DNA of 64,000 nucleotides from Variovorax boronicumulans (GCF_029892485.1 NZ_JARXVG010000009.1:1-64000), one strand, 5' to 3'; positions 35,273 through 45,347 are shown, numbered from the stretch's first letter. Notes: generated by a model from the sequence alone, not told the origin. Numbers and translations: made by a program.

Positions 35273-36127
35273 TCAATCTGCTGGCCGGATGGGAATCAGC
35301 AGGTCGGTGCGCAAGGCAGCCGGCGCAACCTGGCGTGGCGAATTCAGGTAGTGCTCCAACGTGGGACGGTCGTCCGGCTCGTAGCCGCTGCCGGGGAGCC
35401 ACTGCGCGTAGAGCGCGTGCACGGCGGCGTTGATGCGGCTGTACGGACCCGCAAGGCAATGCACGGCGTAGAGGCCGCCGGGGATGTCGAGCATCTCGAG
35501 TTCCGCGTCGTCCGCGGGCCAGGGGTCGGGCGAGGCCGCCGCGGCGTAGTACCTGAATTCGGACGGCACTTCCGGGTCGTGACTGGAGATGCCCAGCCAG
35601 TCCGAGATGGTGCGTGTGCCGGCATGCGCACGCAGTCGGCGGTGGGTATGGGGAATGGTGGAGAAAGGCCCGCGATGGCGCAGCGCATGCACGGGTTGTG
35701 CGAGGCGCTCGACGATGCGCACGGGCGCGGGCGCATCGCCGTCCTTGCCTTGGCGTGCGGGACCGGCGGCCAGGATCGCCTCGCGCATCTGCTGCTGAAA
35801 TTCACGCGGCGACTGGCCGGTGAACTGCCCGAAGGCGCGCGTGAAGGCCTGGGGGCTCTCGTAGCCCACCGCCAGCCCCACCTGCGTGATGCTGCGGCCG
35901 CCCAGGGTCAGCAATCGCGTGGCGAGTGCCAGCCGCACGCGGCGCACCGTGGTCGCAACTGTCTCGCCCGCGATGCCGTGGTAGATGCGGTGGAAGTGAA
36001 AGGGCGAGAAATGCGCCAGCCTCGCCAGGTCGTCGAGGCGGTGCTCCGCCATCGGATCGGCCACGATGGCTGCGACGACGCGCGCCACGCGCTCCCTGTA
36101 GTCCTGCTCTGCGCACCGGGTCTTCAT
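35273..36127 (-). CDS. AraC-family regulator with GyrI-like effector domain
   Basis: 284 aa from the ATG at 36127, which starts MKTRCAEQDYRERVARVVAA; upstream in-frame sequence is not protein-like. Two helix-turn-helix motifs fill the first about 100 residues (LDDLARLAHFSPFHFHRIYH, then ITQVGLAVGYESPQAFTRAF). The C-terminal part resembles the GyrI-like small-molecule-binding domain. It is 25 bases upstream of the hydrolase on the same strand, so the two may form a unit. It is divergent from the T6SS cluster and could affect it, but nothing in the sequence proves that. Confidence 0.88.
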   Translation of the reverse strand: MKTRCAEQDYRERVARVVAAIVADPMAEHRLDDLARLAHFSPFHFHRIYHGIAGETVATTVRRVRLALATRLLTLGGRSITQVGLAVGYESPQAFTRAFGQFTGQSPREFQQQMREAILAAGPARQGKDGDAPAPVRIVERLAQPVHALRHRGPFSTIPHTHRRLRAHAGTRTISDWLGISSHDPEVPSEFRYYAAAASPDPWPADDAELEMLDIPGGLYAVHCLAGPYSRINAAVHALYAQWLPGSGYEPDDRPTLEHYLNSPRQVAPAALRTDLLIPIRPAD

Positions 36128-36482
36128 AGCCGCCAGTGTGCAGCGGGCCGGCCGTTGCCGCTTAGCAGGCCTTGCGCAAATCGCTGGCTTGTTGCTCCGC
36201 CAAGGTTTGCGGCGATTCTTAATAAAAACTTCTACATTTAAATCATGGGAATTGCGCACCTCTGGATAAATTTCACAGATCAATTGCCTGCTTTTTTGAT
36301 TTAACTATTGGTAGAAACTGTGCGTCGCACAGCTTCGCGCCAGCCTCCAGAATCGCCCCTATTCCAGAAAGCATAGGGAGTGCGGAGTGGGCAAGAAGAC
36401 GGTAGGTGTCGGACATTTTCTCTTGAGCATTGCGCTGGGTTCCGCCGGGCAAATGATGTCGTTCGGGGGGCAATAGACCGCA
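36128..36482. promoter_or_regulatory. 355-base AT-rich intergenic region upstream of the type VI cluster
   Basis: No convincing gene is seen. The DNA is AT-rich with runs such as AATAAAAACTTCTACATTTAAATC. A perfect dyad CTGTGCG-T-CGCACAG lies at 36318-36332, a possible operator. TTAACTATTG at 36301-36310 recurs at 27475-27484, upstream of the small membrane protein gene, in a similar AT-rich setting. It probably carries the divergent promoters of the AraC gene and of clpV. Confidence 0.5.
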
Positions 36483-39179
36483 ATGGCAATCTCCCGGCGA
36501 GCGCTGTTCGGCAAGCTCAATCTCACCCTGTTTCGCGGCATCGAATCCGCAACGGCTTTTGCCAAATTGAGGGGAAATCCATATGTCGAATTGACGCACT
36601 GGATTCACCAGCTCTGGCAAATCAACGACAGCGATCTGCATCGCATTTGCCGCCACTACCAAGTTGACGTGCAAGCCGTCGACAAAGACCTGGCTCTGGC
36701 GCTGTCGGCATTGCCTTCGGGCGCCACCTCGCTCAGTGATTTCTCCCATCATGTCGAAGCGGCCATCGAGCGTGCATGGATCCTGTCCAGTCTCGAATTC
36801 GGCGATCGCTGTGTACGCAGCGCCTGGCTCCTGACGGCGTTGGTGCAAACGCCCGAACTGCAACGCGTACTCCTGGGCCTGTCTCCCGAATTCCGAAGGC
36901 TTCCTGCAGAGCGAATGAGAGATGTCATCGCCGGGCTCATCGCAGGTTCACCCGAAGACAAGGAGGGGCCGCACGACGGCTCCGGCATGCCGTCGGCAAC
37001 GCCGGGCGAAGCGAGCGGTGCAATCGTCGATTCGCCGGATGGCAAATCTGCCTTGGCCCGCTACTGCACCGATCTGACGGAGCGCGCACGCAGCGGCCAG
37101 ATCGACCCCGTGATCGGCCGCGAACATGAAATCCGCACGATGGTCGACATCCTGCTGCGGCGGCGACAGAACAACCCCTTGTTGACAGGGGAGGCCGGCG
37201 TGGGCAAGACGGCGGTGGTCGAAGGGCTCGCGCTTGCCATTGCCACGGGAGAGGTTCCGCCATCGCTGCGCGATGCCCGCCTGCTCAGCCTCGATGTGGG
37301 TGCGCTGCTCGCGGGTGCCAGCATGCGCGGAGAGTTCGAGTCCCGCTTGAAGTCGCTGCTCGAAGAGGCAAGCCGTTCTAGCCAACCGGTCATTCTCTTC
37401 ATCGACGAGGTGCATACCTTGGTCGGCGCCGGTGGCCAGGCCGGTACTGGAGATGCGGCCAATCTGCTCAAGCCCGCGCTTGCGCGCGGCACCTTGCGCA
37501 CTGTAGGCGCGACCACCTGGAGCGAATACAAGCGCCATATCGAGAAGGATCCTGCGTTGACCCGGCGCTTCCAGACGCTGCAGGTCGCGGAGCCCGAGGA
37601 GGCTTCGGCGATCGAGATGGTGCGCGGTCTGGTCGCCACCTTTGCCGAGCATCACGGCGTTACCGTGCTGGACGAGGCGGTGCGGGCGGCGGTGACGCTG
37701 TCCCATCGCTATATCCCGTCGCGCCAGCTGCCGGACAAGGCCATCAGCCTGCTCGACACCGCGTGCGCGCGTGTCGCCATGTCGCTGCACACGCCGCCTG
37801 CCGTGGTCGATCAGTTGCGTCGGCGGATCGCAGCCCTCGATGTGGAACTCGCCTTGTTGGCTCAGGAGGGCGAAATCTCGCGAGGCAGCGAGACCCGATC
37901 GGAGCGCATCGAAACCGCGAATGCCCGACTGGCTGCCGCCGAACATGAACTCTCGACACACGAAGCCCGGTGGCAAGAAGAGCTCGCAATGGTTCGGCAG
38001 ATCCACGCGCTGAGAACAAAGAGGAGGGGGGAGGAGGAGAGCGGCGCCGAGGGCGAATGGCCCTCGGCGCGGTTGCGGGTCCAGGAAGAAGAGCTCCTCG
38101 CGCGGCAACAGGACGTGCCGATGGTCTTTTCCCAGGTCGACGAGTCCGTGGTCGCGGCCATCGTTGCAGATTGGACGGGCATCCCCGTTGGTCGCATGGT
38201 GCAGGACGAAGTCGCGGCAGTCTTCAGGCTTGAATCCATGCTCGGCGAACGCGTGATCGGCCAGGGCCACGCCCTCGCCGCGATTTCGGAGCGCATCCGC
38301 ACGTCGCGGGCGCAGCTGACTGACCCGAACAAGCCGATCGGCGTCTTCCTTCTGGTTGGTCCCTCGGGTGTCGGCAAGACGGAGACCGCGCTGGCACTGG
38401 CGGATGCGATGTATGGCGGTGAACAGAATCTCATCACCATCAACATGAGCGAGTTCCAGGAGCCGCACACCGTCTCGACGCTGAAGGGCTCGCCGCCGGG
38501 CTACGTCGGCTACGGAGAAGGCGGGGTCCTGACGGAGGCCGTGCGCCGACGACCCTACAGCGTGATCCTCCTCGACGAAGTGGAAAAGGCGCATCCGGAT
38601 GTGCACGAGGTCTTCTACCAGGTGTTCGACAAGGGCTGGATGGAAGACGGCGAAGGCCGCCAGATCGATTTCAGGAACACCACCATCCTGTTGACGAGCA
38701 ATGCCGGTGCGGAACTTGTCCAGAGCCTGTGCGAGGACGCCACGTCGCCGCCCGATGTCGAAACCTTGCGTGAAGCGCTGCAGCCTGTTCTTCGCCAGGT
38801 TTTCCCGGCCGCATTCCTGGGACGCCTGTCCGTTGTGCCCTATCTCCCATTGGAAGAGAAGACGCTGGGCAACATCGTCGCGCTGCACCTGGACCGGGTG
38901 GTCCAGCGCATGAAAAAGCAGCACGGCATCGAATTGCACTACGCCGATGGTTTGGTGGCCGAAATCGTCGAGCGATGCGGCACCCATGAAACCGGTGCGC
39001 GCCGTCTGATCGGTTTCATCGAGCAGAACCTGCTGCCCGTCCTGTCGCGGCACTGGCTGGGCGCCTTGCAGGAAAAGCGGGTGATCGCCCGGATATCGGT
39101 CGACGCAAGGTCGCGTGGCAAAGCGGGGCCGGACCTGCAAGGAGGAGACGCCGTCATCTGCCATACCGAATACGTCTGA
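36483..39179 (+). CDS. tssH: Type VI secretion ATPase TssH (ClpV)
   Basis: 898 aa. The N-domain starts with ALFGKLNLTLFRGIESATAF. The first AAA+ module has Walker A GEAGVGKT (about residue 235) and Walker B ILFIDEVHTLVGAGGQAG; a middle coiled coil follows; the second has GPSGVGKTE (about 625) and VILLDEVEKAHPDV. ClpV disassembles and recycles the contracted TssB/TssC sheath. It leads the type VI cluster with tssB following after 59 bases. Confidence 0.95.
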   Translation: MAISRRALFGKLNLTLFRGIESATAFAKLRGNPYVELTHWIHQLWQINDSDLHRICRHYQVDVQAVDKDLALALSALPSGATSLSDFSHHVEAAIERAWILSSLEFGDRCVRSAWLLTALVQTPELQRVLLGLSPEFRRLPAERMRDVIAGLIAGSPEDKEGPHDGSGMPSATPGEASGAIVDSPDGKSALARYCTDLTERARSGQIDPVIGREHEIRTMVDILLRRRQNNPLLTGEAGVGKTAVVEGLALAIATGEVPPSLRDARLLSLDVGALLAGASMRGEFESRLKSLLEEASRSSQPVILFIDEVHTLVGAGGQAGTGDAANLLKPALARGTLRTVGATTWSEYKRHIEKDPALTRRFQTLQVAEPEEASAIEMVRGLVATFAEHHGVTVLDEAVRAAVTLSHRYIPSRQLPDKAISLLDTACARVAMSLHTPPAVVDQLRRRIAALDVELALLAQEGEISRGSETRSERIETANARLAAAEHELSTHEARWQEELAMVRQIHALRTKRRGEEESGAEGEWPSARLRVQEEELLARQQDVPMVFSQVDESVVAAIVADWTGIPVGRMVQDEVAAVFRLESMLGERVIGQGHALAAISERIRTSRAQLTDPNKPIGVFLLVGPSGVGKTETALALADAMYGGEQNLITINMSEFQEPHTVSTLKGSPPGYVGYGEGGVLTEAVRRRPYSVILLDEVEKAHPDVHEVFYQVFDKGWMEDGEGRQIDFRNTTILLTSNAGAELVQSLCEDATSPPDVETLREALQPVLRQVFPAAFLGRLSVVPYLPLEEKTLGNIVALHLDRVVQRMKKQHGIELHYADGLVAEIVERCGTHETGARRLIGFIEQNLLPVLSRHWLGALQEKRVIARISVDARSRGKAGPDLQGGDAVICHTEYV

Positions 39180-39238
39180 CTCTTGAAATCGCAGTGTTTC
39201 CAAGGGCTCTATTTCTTAGTTTTCATCAGGGAGTTTTC

Positions 39239-39778
39239 ATGACAAGCAACAACAGCAGCCAGAAGTTCATTGCCCGCAACAGGGCGCCACGCGTACAGAT
39301 CGAATACGACGTGGAAATCTACGGCTCGGAAAAAAAGATCGAGCTGCCTTTCGTCATGGGTGTTCTGGCCGATCTTTCCGGCAAGCCCGCGCAAGCGCTG
39401 CCGCCGGTGATCGACCGCAAGTTCCTCGACATCGACATCGACAATTTCGACGAACGCATGAAGGCGATCCAGCCCCGCGTGGCCTTTGCCGTGCCCAACA
39501 CACTGTCGGGCCAGGGGCAGCTCATGGTCGACATCACCTTCGAAAGCATTGAGGACTTTTCCCCGGCTGCCGTTGCTCGCAAGGTCGAGCCGCTCAACCG
39601 GCTGCTCGAGGCACGCACCCAGCTCGCCAACCTGCAGACATACATGGATGGCAAGGCGGGCGCGGAAGGCCTGGTCAACAAGCTGCTGCAAGACCCCGCC
39701 CTCATGAAGTCGCTGGCGCAGGCGCCCAAGCCTCGTGCAGGGGAGCTCAACGCATCGGCCGCCGACTCGGCGGCGTGA
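39239..39778 (+). CDS. tssB: Type VI sheath small subunit TssB
   Basis: 179 aa from ATG 39239, with a good upstream AGGGAG. RVQIEYDVEIYGSEKKIELP, FVMGVLADLSGKPAQALPPV and FLDIDIDNFDERMKAIQPRV are the TssB (VipA) signature. It pairs with TssC to form the contractile sheath around the Hcp tube. tssC follows after 22 bases. Confidence 0.97.
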   Translation: MTSNNSSQKFIARNRAPRVQIEYDVEIYGSEKKIELPFVMGVLADLSGKPAQALPPVIDRKFLDIDIDNFDERMKAIQPRVAFAVPNTLSGQGQLMVDITFESIEDFSPAAVARKVEPLNRLLEARTQLANLQTYMDGKAGAEGLVNKLLQDPALMKSLAQAPKPRAGELNASAADSAA

Positions 39779-39800
39779 GACCCGTCTCAAGGAAATTCAC

Positions 39801-41303
39801 ATGAACATCGCAAGCGATTCCGTACTCGATGCGCCCTTGGCGACGCAGTACACCAACCCTTCCGACTTTGCATCCTTGCTGGACAGGGAATTCAAGCCCA
39901 AGACCGAGGCGGCCCGGGATGCCGTCGAGGCGGCCGTGCGCACCTTGGCCGAGCAGGCGCTCGTCAATGCCGCGACCATGACCGATGACGCCTACAGCAG
40001 CATCGAAGCGATCATCGCGGAGATCGACCGCAAGCTGTCGGAACAGATCAACCTCGTGCTGCACACGGACGAGTTCCAGAAGGTGGAGTCGGCATGGCGC
40101 GGCATGCATCATCTGGTCTACAACACTGAAACGGACGAGAAGCTCAAGATCCGTTTCATGGATGTGTCCAAGGACGAAGTGCGCCGCACGCTTCGCCGCC
40201 ACAAGGGCATAGCCTGGGACCAGAGTCCGATCTTCAAGCGTATCTACGAAGAAGAGTACGGCCAGCTCGGCGGCGAACCCTACGGTTGTCTCGTGGCGGA
40301 TTACTACTTCGACCACACGCCGCCCGATGTCGAACTGCTGAGCGCCATTGCCAAGATCTCGGCCGCATCGCACGCACCGTTCATCGCGGGCTCGGCACCG
40401 TCGCTGCTTGGCATGGAGTCGTGGCAGGAACTTGCGAACCCCCGCGATCTCGCGAAGATCACCTCGAACCTCGAGCACGCGCCCTGGAATTCGCTGCGCA
40501 ACACCGAGGATTCGCGCTACGTGGGACTTGCGATGCCGCGCTTTCTTTCGCGCTTGCCTTACGGCGCAAAAACCAACCCGGTCGACGAGTTCGATTTCGA
40601 AGAGGAAACCGAAGGCGCCGACCACCGGAACTACGTCTGGAGCAACGCGGCGTATGCCATGGCTGTGAACATCAACCGCAGCTTCAAGCTCTACGGCTGG
40701 TGCACGATGATCCGTGGCGTGGAGTCGGGTGGCACGGTGGAGAACCTCCCGTGCCACACCTTCCCGACAGACGACGGCGGCTTCGACATGAAGTGCCCGA
40801 CCGAGATCGCCATTTCGGACCGCCGCGAAGCCGAACTTGCCAAGGCGGGCCTGATTCCGCTCGTGCATCGCAAGAACACCGATCACGCGGCCTTCATCGG
40901 CGCGCAATCGGTGCAGAAACCGCAGGAGTACATGGACCCCGATGCGACGGCCAATGCCAACCTGTCGGCCCGCCTGCCGTACCTGTTCGCCAGCACCCGC
41001 TTTGCGCATTACCTCAAGTGCATCGTGCGCGACAAGATCGGCTCCTTCAAGGAGCGCGAGGACATGCAGCGCTGGCTCAACGAATGGATCATGCATTACG
41101 TCGATGCCGATCCCGCCAATTCGTCGCAGGAAACCAAGGCGCGCAGGCCGCTCGCAGCTGCCGAGGTCGTGGTCGAAGACATCGAAGGCAATCCCGGCTA
41201 CTACAGCGCGAAGTTCTTCCTGCGCCCGCACTTTCAGCTCGAAGGACTGACCGTTTCGCTGCGCCTCGTCGCGAAGTTGCCGTCCCTCAAGGAAGCGGCC
41301 TGA
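39801..41303 (+). CDS. tssC: Type VI sheath large subunit TssC
   Basis: 500 aa from ATG 39801. NLVLHTDEFQKVESAWRGMH, FKRIYEEEYGQLGGEPYGCL, PFIAGSAPSLLGMESWQELA and FLSRLPYGAKTNPVDEFDFE are all highly conserved TssC (VipB) segments. With TssB it forms the sheath. Confidence 0.97.
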   Translation: MNIASDSVLDAPLATQYTNPSDFASLLDREFKPKTEAARDAVEAAVRTLAEQALVNAATMTDDAYSSIEAIIAEIDRKLSEQINLVLHTDEFQKVESAWRGMHHLVYNTETDEKLKIRFMDVSKDEVRRTLRRHKGIAWDQSPIFKRIYEEEYGQLGGEPYGCLVADYYFDHTPPDVELLSAIAKISAASHAPFIAGSAPSLLGMESWQELANPRDLAKITSNLEHAPWNSLRNTEDSRYVGLAMPRFLSRLPYGAKTNPVDEFDFEEETEGADHRNYVWSNAAYAMAVNINRSFKLYGWCTMIRGVESGGTVENLPCHTFPTDDGGFDMKCPTEIAISDRREAELAKAGLIPLVHRKNTDHAAFIGAQSVQKPQEYMDPDATANANLSARLPYLFASTRFAHYLKCIVRDKIGSFKEREDMQRWLNEWIMHYVDADPANSSQETKARRPLAAAEVVVEDIEGNPGYYSAKFFLRPHFQLEGLTVSLRLVAKLPSLKEAA

Positions 41304-41436
41304 ACGGCCTGGCTTCCAACCGTCCGGAATCGTTCGATGAAGTGGCGCGAAGACGCCACCCGCAAAGTCGTTCGAGGCGCCGAAGAGCGCCAGAGCATCC
41401 AGTCAAACATTGAAAACCAAGTTTCAGGGAGTTTTT

Positions 41437-41922
41437 ATGGCGCAAGACATTTTTCTGAAGATCAACGGCATCGAAGGTGAATCCCAGGATTCCGATCACA
41501 AGAACGAGATCGAGGTGCTGGCATTCAACTGGAAGGCCTTCCAGGAGTCCACCATGCACGCAGGCTCGGGCGGTGGTGCCGGCAAGGCCACGGTCGAGGA
41601 CCTGGAGTTCGAGCACTACGTCGATCGCTCCAGCCCCAACCTGATGAAGTACTGCCTGACAGGCAAGCACGTTCAGGAGGCGAAGCTCACCATTCGCAAG
41701 GCCGGTGGCAATCCGCTGGAGTACCTCAAGCTCACGTTTTCGGACGTGATCATCACCGCCATCCAGCCCTTCGGTTCGAACTCCGACGAGATGCGCGTCA
41801 GGGAGCGCGTGCGCCTGTCGTTCTCGAAGATCAAGCAGGAGTACTCGGTGCAGAACGCCCAGGGCGGCAGCGGCGGAGCGGTCACGGCCGGCTACGACAT
41901 CAAGGGCAACAAGGAGTCCTGA
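41437..41922 (+). CDS. hcp: Type VI tube protein Hcp (TssD)
   Basis: 161 aa from ATG 41437, after CAGGGAG. It begins MAQDIFLKINGIEGESQDSD, and VLAFNWKAFQESTMHAGSGG and TVEDLEFEHYVDRSSPNLMK identify Hcp. Hexameric rings stack to form the inner tube, which is secreted. Genes for TssE, TssF and VgrG are not found next to it, unlike in many clusters. Confidence 0.95.
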   Translation: MAQDIFLKINGIEGESQDSDHKNEIEVLAFNWKAFQESTMHAGSGGGAGKATVEDLEFEHYVDRSSPNLMKYCLTGKHVQEAKLTIRKAGGNPLEYLKLTFSDVIITAIQPFGSNSDEMRVRERVRLSFSKIKQEYSVQNAQGGSGGAVTAGYDIKGNKES

Positions 41923-42041
41923 GAGTCACGACTGGCTCTTGAGCCAACTCAGGCCTCGGCTTCGAGCGGCGCAGCACGTTGGAGCGTGCCGCGCCGCCCC
42001 TGGTCGATCCTGTCGATGGATCGCATCACTTCCTATTCACC

Positions 42042-42601
42042 ATGCTCTTCAATGTGCCTTGTGCCTGGCGAATCGCTTCGCAGCGACGGTTTTTCGTAAT
42101 TTTGTTTTCGCCGCTCGCCGTGACACTCACGTTGGCCATGGCGCGGCCTTCGCACGCCCAGTTCTCCTACCCGCGAGAGCAGACCAGGCTCGATATCACG
42201 ATCACGGCAGAGGCTGGCGTCAACCCCGACGACAAGGGCAGGGCGGCACCCATCCTGGTGCGCCTCTATGAACTCAAGTCGGAAGGATCTTTCGAAGCCG
42301 CCGACTATTTCTCGCTCTCCAGCAACGACAAGGCCTGATCGGCACCGACCTGCTCGTGCGAGACGAATTCATCCTGCGGCCCGGCGATGTCAAGACCATT
42401 CGCCGCAAGTCACATCCCGACCTCGCGGCCATCGGTGTCGTCGCTGGCTACCGCGATCTCGCGCAAGCCCATTGGCGCGTGGTGCAAAAGATCGACCCCG
42501 CACCGGAAGTCGCCTGGTATCGCTCGGTCCTGCCGGCAAACAAGGTCAGGCTGCGGATCGACCTTCAAGCCAAGGGCATCCAGCTCATCCCCCTCAAATA
42601 A
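42042..42601 (+). pseudogene. tssJ: Type VI protein TssJ, single-base frameshift
   Basis: The first part from ATG 42042 has a signal peptide (RRFFVILFSPLAVTLTLAMA) ending near PSHA, then LDITITAEAGVNPDDKGRAA and VRLYELKSEGSFEAADYFSL, as in TssJ. The frame stops at 42338, but the next frame continues at once with IGTDLLVRDEFILRPGDVKT to 42601. Adding one C near 42334-42335 (GCC CTG ATC) restores a 186-residue TssJ. In other systems TssJ is an outer-membrane lipoprotein that holds TssM. No lipobox cysteine follows the signal here, so it may be periplasmic rather than lipid-anchored, or a different upstream start may be used. The break is likely a sequence error. Confidence 0.82.
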
Positions 42602-42633
42602 GCCTGCGACCTGCACGCACAAAGATCGAATTC

Positions 42634-43989
42634 ATGAGTTGGTACAACAAAGTCGCCTGGAGCGAAGGGCTCTTCCTGCGCCCGCAGCTGTTCCAGCAGC
42701 AGGAGCGCTACCTCGAACACCTCGCGCACAAGCGCGCGGCCTCGCTCAGCCCGTTCTATTGGGGCTTCAGCCACTACAGCATCGATGCAGAGTCGCTGTC
42801 TCTGGGCAAGCTTGTACTTGCCAGCGCCGCGGGCATCTTTTCAGACGGCACGCCCTTCGATGCACCTGGTCAGACGCTGCCGCCTGCGCCGCTCACCATC
42901 CAGCCGGAGCATCTGGAACAGGTCATTCATCTGGCCGTGCCGATTCGCACGCCCAACGGCGAGGAAACGACTTTCGACGATGCCCTGGCCGCCGCGGCAT
43001 CGCTGGCACGCTTCTCGGTCTTCGATACCGAGTTGCGCGATGCCAATTCCATCGGGCAAGGGCCGAAGACGGTGCAGCTCTCGCGCCTGCGCCTGCGCCT
43101 GCTTCCGCAACGGGAGCTCACGGACGCCTGGATCGGCCTTCCGCTCGCCAGGGTGACGGTGCTGCGTTCCGACGGGAGCATTGCCATCGATCCCTATCTG
43201 ATTCCGCCCGTCGCCGGCTATGGCGCGAGCCCGCTGCTGACCGATTGGGTGACGAACCTGCACGGCCTGTGCCGCCTCCGCGCCCAGACGCTCGCGGCGC
43301 GCCTCAGCGGCAACGACGGAAAGTCGGGCGAGTCGGCCGAAGTGTCCGACTTCCTGCTGCTGCAGATTCTCAATCGCTTCGAGCCCTTGTTCCAGCATTG
43401 GCTGCGCGTGCGGGAGACCTCGCCGGAAGCGCTCTACACCGCGTTGACTACCTTCAGCGGGGAACTCGCCACGTTCGTGCGTGCCAGCACGCGCCGTCCG
43501 ATCGAGCACCCGGCCTACCAGCACATCGACCCCTGCCTGTCCTTCAGGGCGCTGATGGCCGATGTGCAGGCCTTGCTCAACGATGTGCTGGTACGCAGCG
43601 CGCAGAGCATTCCTCTGGCCAGTCGCTCCAACGGTGTGCGCGTGGCGAGCGTCGAGCCGTCCGAATTGCAGGGCTTTTCCAGCCTGGTGTTCGCTGTGGC
43701 TGCCCATACGCCGCCCGATCAGTTGGCCAGCCAGTTTCCGGCGCGCTGCAAGGTCGGCCCGAGCGATCGGCTCGCCGAGCTCATCCGTTCGCACTTGCCC
43801 GGTATCCCGCTGCAGACCTTGCCGGTGCCACCGCGCCAGATTCCGTTCAACGCGGGCTTTGTCTACTTCCAGATCGATTCGCGCGGGCCGCTCTGGGAGC
43901 ACATGGTCAAGCATGGGGGCCTCGCGCTGCATGTGGCGGGCGAGTTCCCGGGCCTGCGTCTTGAACTGTGGGGCGTGCGAGAGAAATGA
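42634..43989 (+). CDS. tssK: Type VI baseplate protein TssK
   Basis: 451 aa from ATG 42634. MSWYNKVAWSEGLFLRPQLF and YLEHLAHKRAASLSPFYWGF are the conserved TssK start. It links the baseplate to the TssJLM membrane complex. The stop overlaps the tssL start (ATGA). Confidence 0.95.
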   Translation: MSWYNKVAWSEGLFLRPQLFQQQERYLEHLAHKRAASLSPFYWGFSHYSIDAESLSLGKLVLASAAGIFSDGTPFDAPGQTLPPAPLTIQPEHLEQVIHLAVPIRTPNGEETTFDDALAAAASLARFSVFDTELRDANSIGQGPKTVQLSRLRLRLLPQRELTDAWIGLPLARVTVLRSDGSIAIDPYLIPPVAGYGASPLLTDWVTNLHGLCRLRAQTLAARLSGNDGKSGESAEVSDFLLLQILNRFEPLFQHWLRVRETSPEALYTALTTFSGELATFVRASTRRPIEHPAYQHIDPCLSFRALMADVQALLNDVLVRSAQSIPLASRSNGVRVASVEPSELQGFSSLVFAVAAHTPPDQLASQFPARCKVGPSDRLAELIRSHLPGIPLQTLPVPPRQIPFNAGFVYFQIDSRGPLWEHMVKHGGLALHVAGEFPGLRLELWGVREK

Positions 43990-45347
43990 AGCCTTTCCTC
44001 AACGATCCCGTGCTGGACCGGGAAGAACCCGTTGGCGCTCCAGAAGACGCTGATGCATCCGATGGCCCGCAGCCGAACGACCTGCCGGGGGGCGTGCCTC
44101 TCGCGCCGGAGTTGCCGATGCAGGTGCGCCTGGCTGCGGTCACCGCGGCCCGCAATCCCTTGCTCGAAGCGGCCCAGCCTCTGCTGCGCGCGCTCGCCGA
44201 CATGCCGGCGACGCTCGGCCATGAGGGGGTGACGATCCTGCAGCAGCTGCTCGAGCGCGAGGTGGCGAGCTTCCAGTCGCTTTGCAGCAGCGCGCAGGTC
44301 AGGCACGAGCATGTGATCGCTGCGAGCTATTCCCTGTGCACCGCACTCGATGAATCCGCCAACAGCACGGAGTGGGGCGGCGGCAAGAACGGCGAAGCCG
44401 GCATCTGGGCTTCACAGCAGCTGGCCGCGAAATTCCATGGCGACACGAAGGGCGGCGACAAGTTCTTCCTGTTGGTGGGGCGGCTGGCTGCCAGCCCCCA
44501 GGAGCACATCGATCTGCTCGAGCTGATGTACCAGATTTTGGGTCTCGGTTTCGAGGGCCGTTTCAGCACGGCGACCAACGGACGCCGGCAGCTGGAGACG
44601 GTTCGTCACCGGCTTTTCACGCTGCTCGGAACCGCGCGCGGCGACGTACCGCACGATCTCTCCCCGCACTGGAAGGGCGTGGGCGGTGGCACGTTCCGTC
44701 TGCTGCGCAGTGTTCCGGTGTGGGTGACGGCCTCGCTGCTGGCGCTGGTCTTGGCAGGCCTCTTCGCCTGGTACAAGTACCGGCTGTTGCAGCAGAGTGC
44801 CGATGTGGAAGAACGTATCGCGGCCATTGGCCGGATGCGCCCGCCCCCCGCACCTCCAGCGCCTCCGGTCAAGCCGATGCGCCTGAAGGAGTTGCTGGCG
44901 CCCGAGATCGCGCGCGGCACCGTGAGCGTGGAAGAAGACGAGCACCGCAGCGCGGTCACTTTCAGGGGCGACGACATGTTCGTTCCGGGCCAGGCGCGCC
45001 TGAACGCCAGGATTCTTCCGGTCCTGGACAAGGTGGCGAACGAGATCAACCAGGTGTCGGGCTCCGTCCAGGTCACTGGCCACTCCGACAACCGGCCGAT
45101 CAGGACCCGCGAGTTTCCCGACAACCAGGTCTTGAGCGAGAAGCGCGCCGAAGCAGTGACCGCCGTGCTGCTGGGCAAGGGCGTGGTGGCGTCGCGCATC
45201 CGTACGGAAGGGCGCGGCGACACGATGCCGATGGTCGACAGCGCCACGGCCGCCGGCCGAGCCAGGAATCGCCGCGTCGACATCGTCGTCACCCAGGGCA
45301 ACGGCAGTGCGGCCGCATCGCCCGCCGCACCGTCGACGGCGCGCTAG
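43986..45347 (+). CDS. tssL: Type VI inner-membrane protein TssL (DotU-like) with OmpA domain
   Basis: 453 aa from ATG 43986. A Pro-rich start precedes the DotU domain (LLRALADMPATLGHEGVTIL, STEWGGGKNGEAGIWASQQL), one membrane helix at about 243-265 (VWVTASLLALVLAGLFAWYK), and an OmpA-like C-terminus with VTGHSDNRPIRTREFPDNQV and GRARNRRVDIVV that can bind peptidoglycan. It anchors the complex in the envelope. tssM follows 20 bases later. Confidence 0.95.
   Translation: MKPFLNDPVLDREEPVGAPEDADASDGPQPNDLPGGVPLAPELPMQVRLAAVTAARNPLLEAAQPLLRALADMPATLGHEGVTILQQLLEREVASFQSLCSSAQVRHEHVIAASYSLCTALDESANSTEWGGGKNGEAGIWASQQLAAKFHGDTKGGDKFFLLVGRLAASPQEHIDLLELMYQILGLGFEGRFSTATNGRRQLETVRHRLFTLLGTARGDVPHDLSPHWKGVGGGTFRLLRSVPVWVTASLLALVLAGLFAWYKYRLLQQSADVEERIAAIGRMRPPPAPPAPPVKPMRLKELLAPEIARGTVSVEEDEHRSAVTFRGDDMFVPGQARLNARILPVLDKVANEINQVSGSVQVTGHSDNRPIRTREFPDNQVLSEKRAEAVTAVLLGKGVVASRIRTEGRGDTMPMVDSATAAGRARNRRVDIVVTQGNGSAAASPAAPSTAR

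Noticed and set aside
36128..36482. Small minus-strand frames in the region before clpV
   Set aside because: They overlap the clpV start or lack ribosome sites and protein-like composition.
41928..41945. Short hairpin TGGCTC-TT-GAGCCA after hcp as a terminator
   Set aside because: Loop too small and no T-run.
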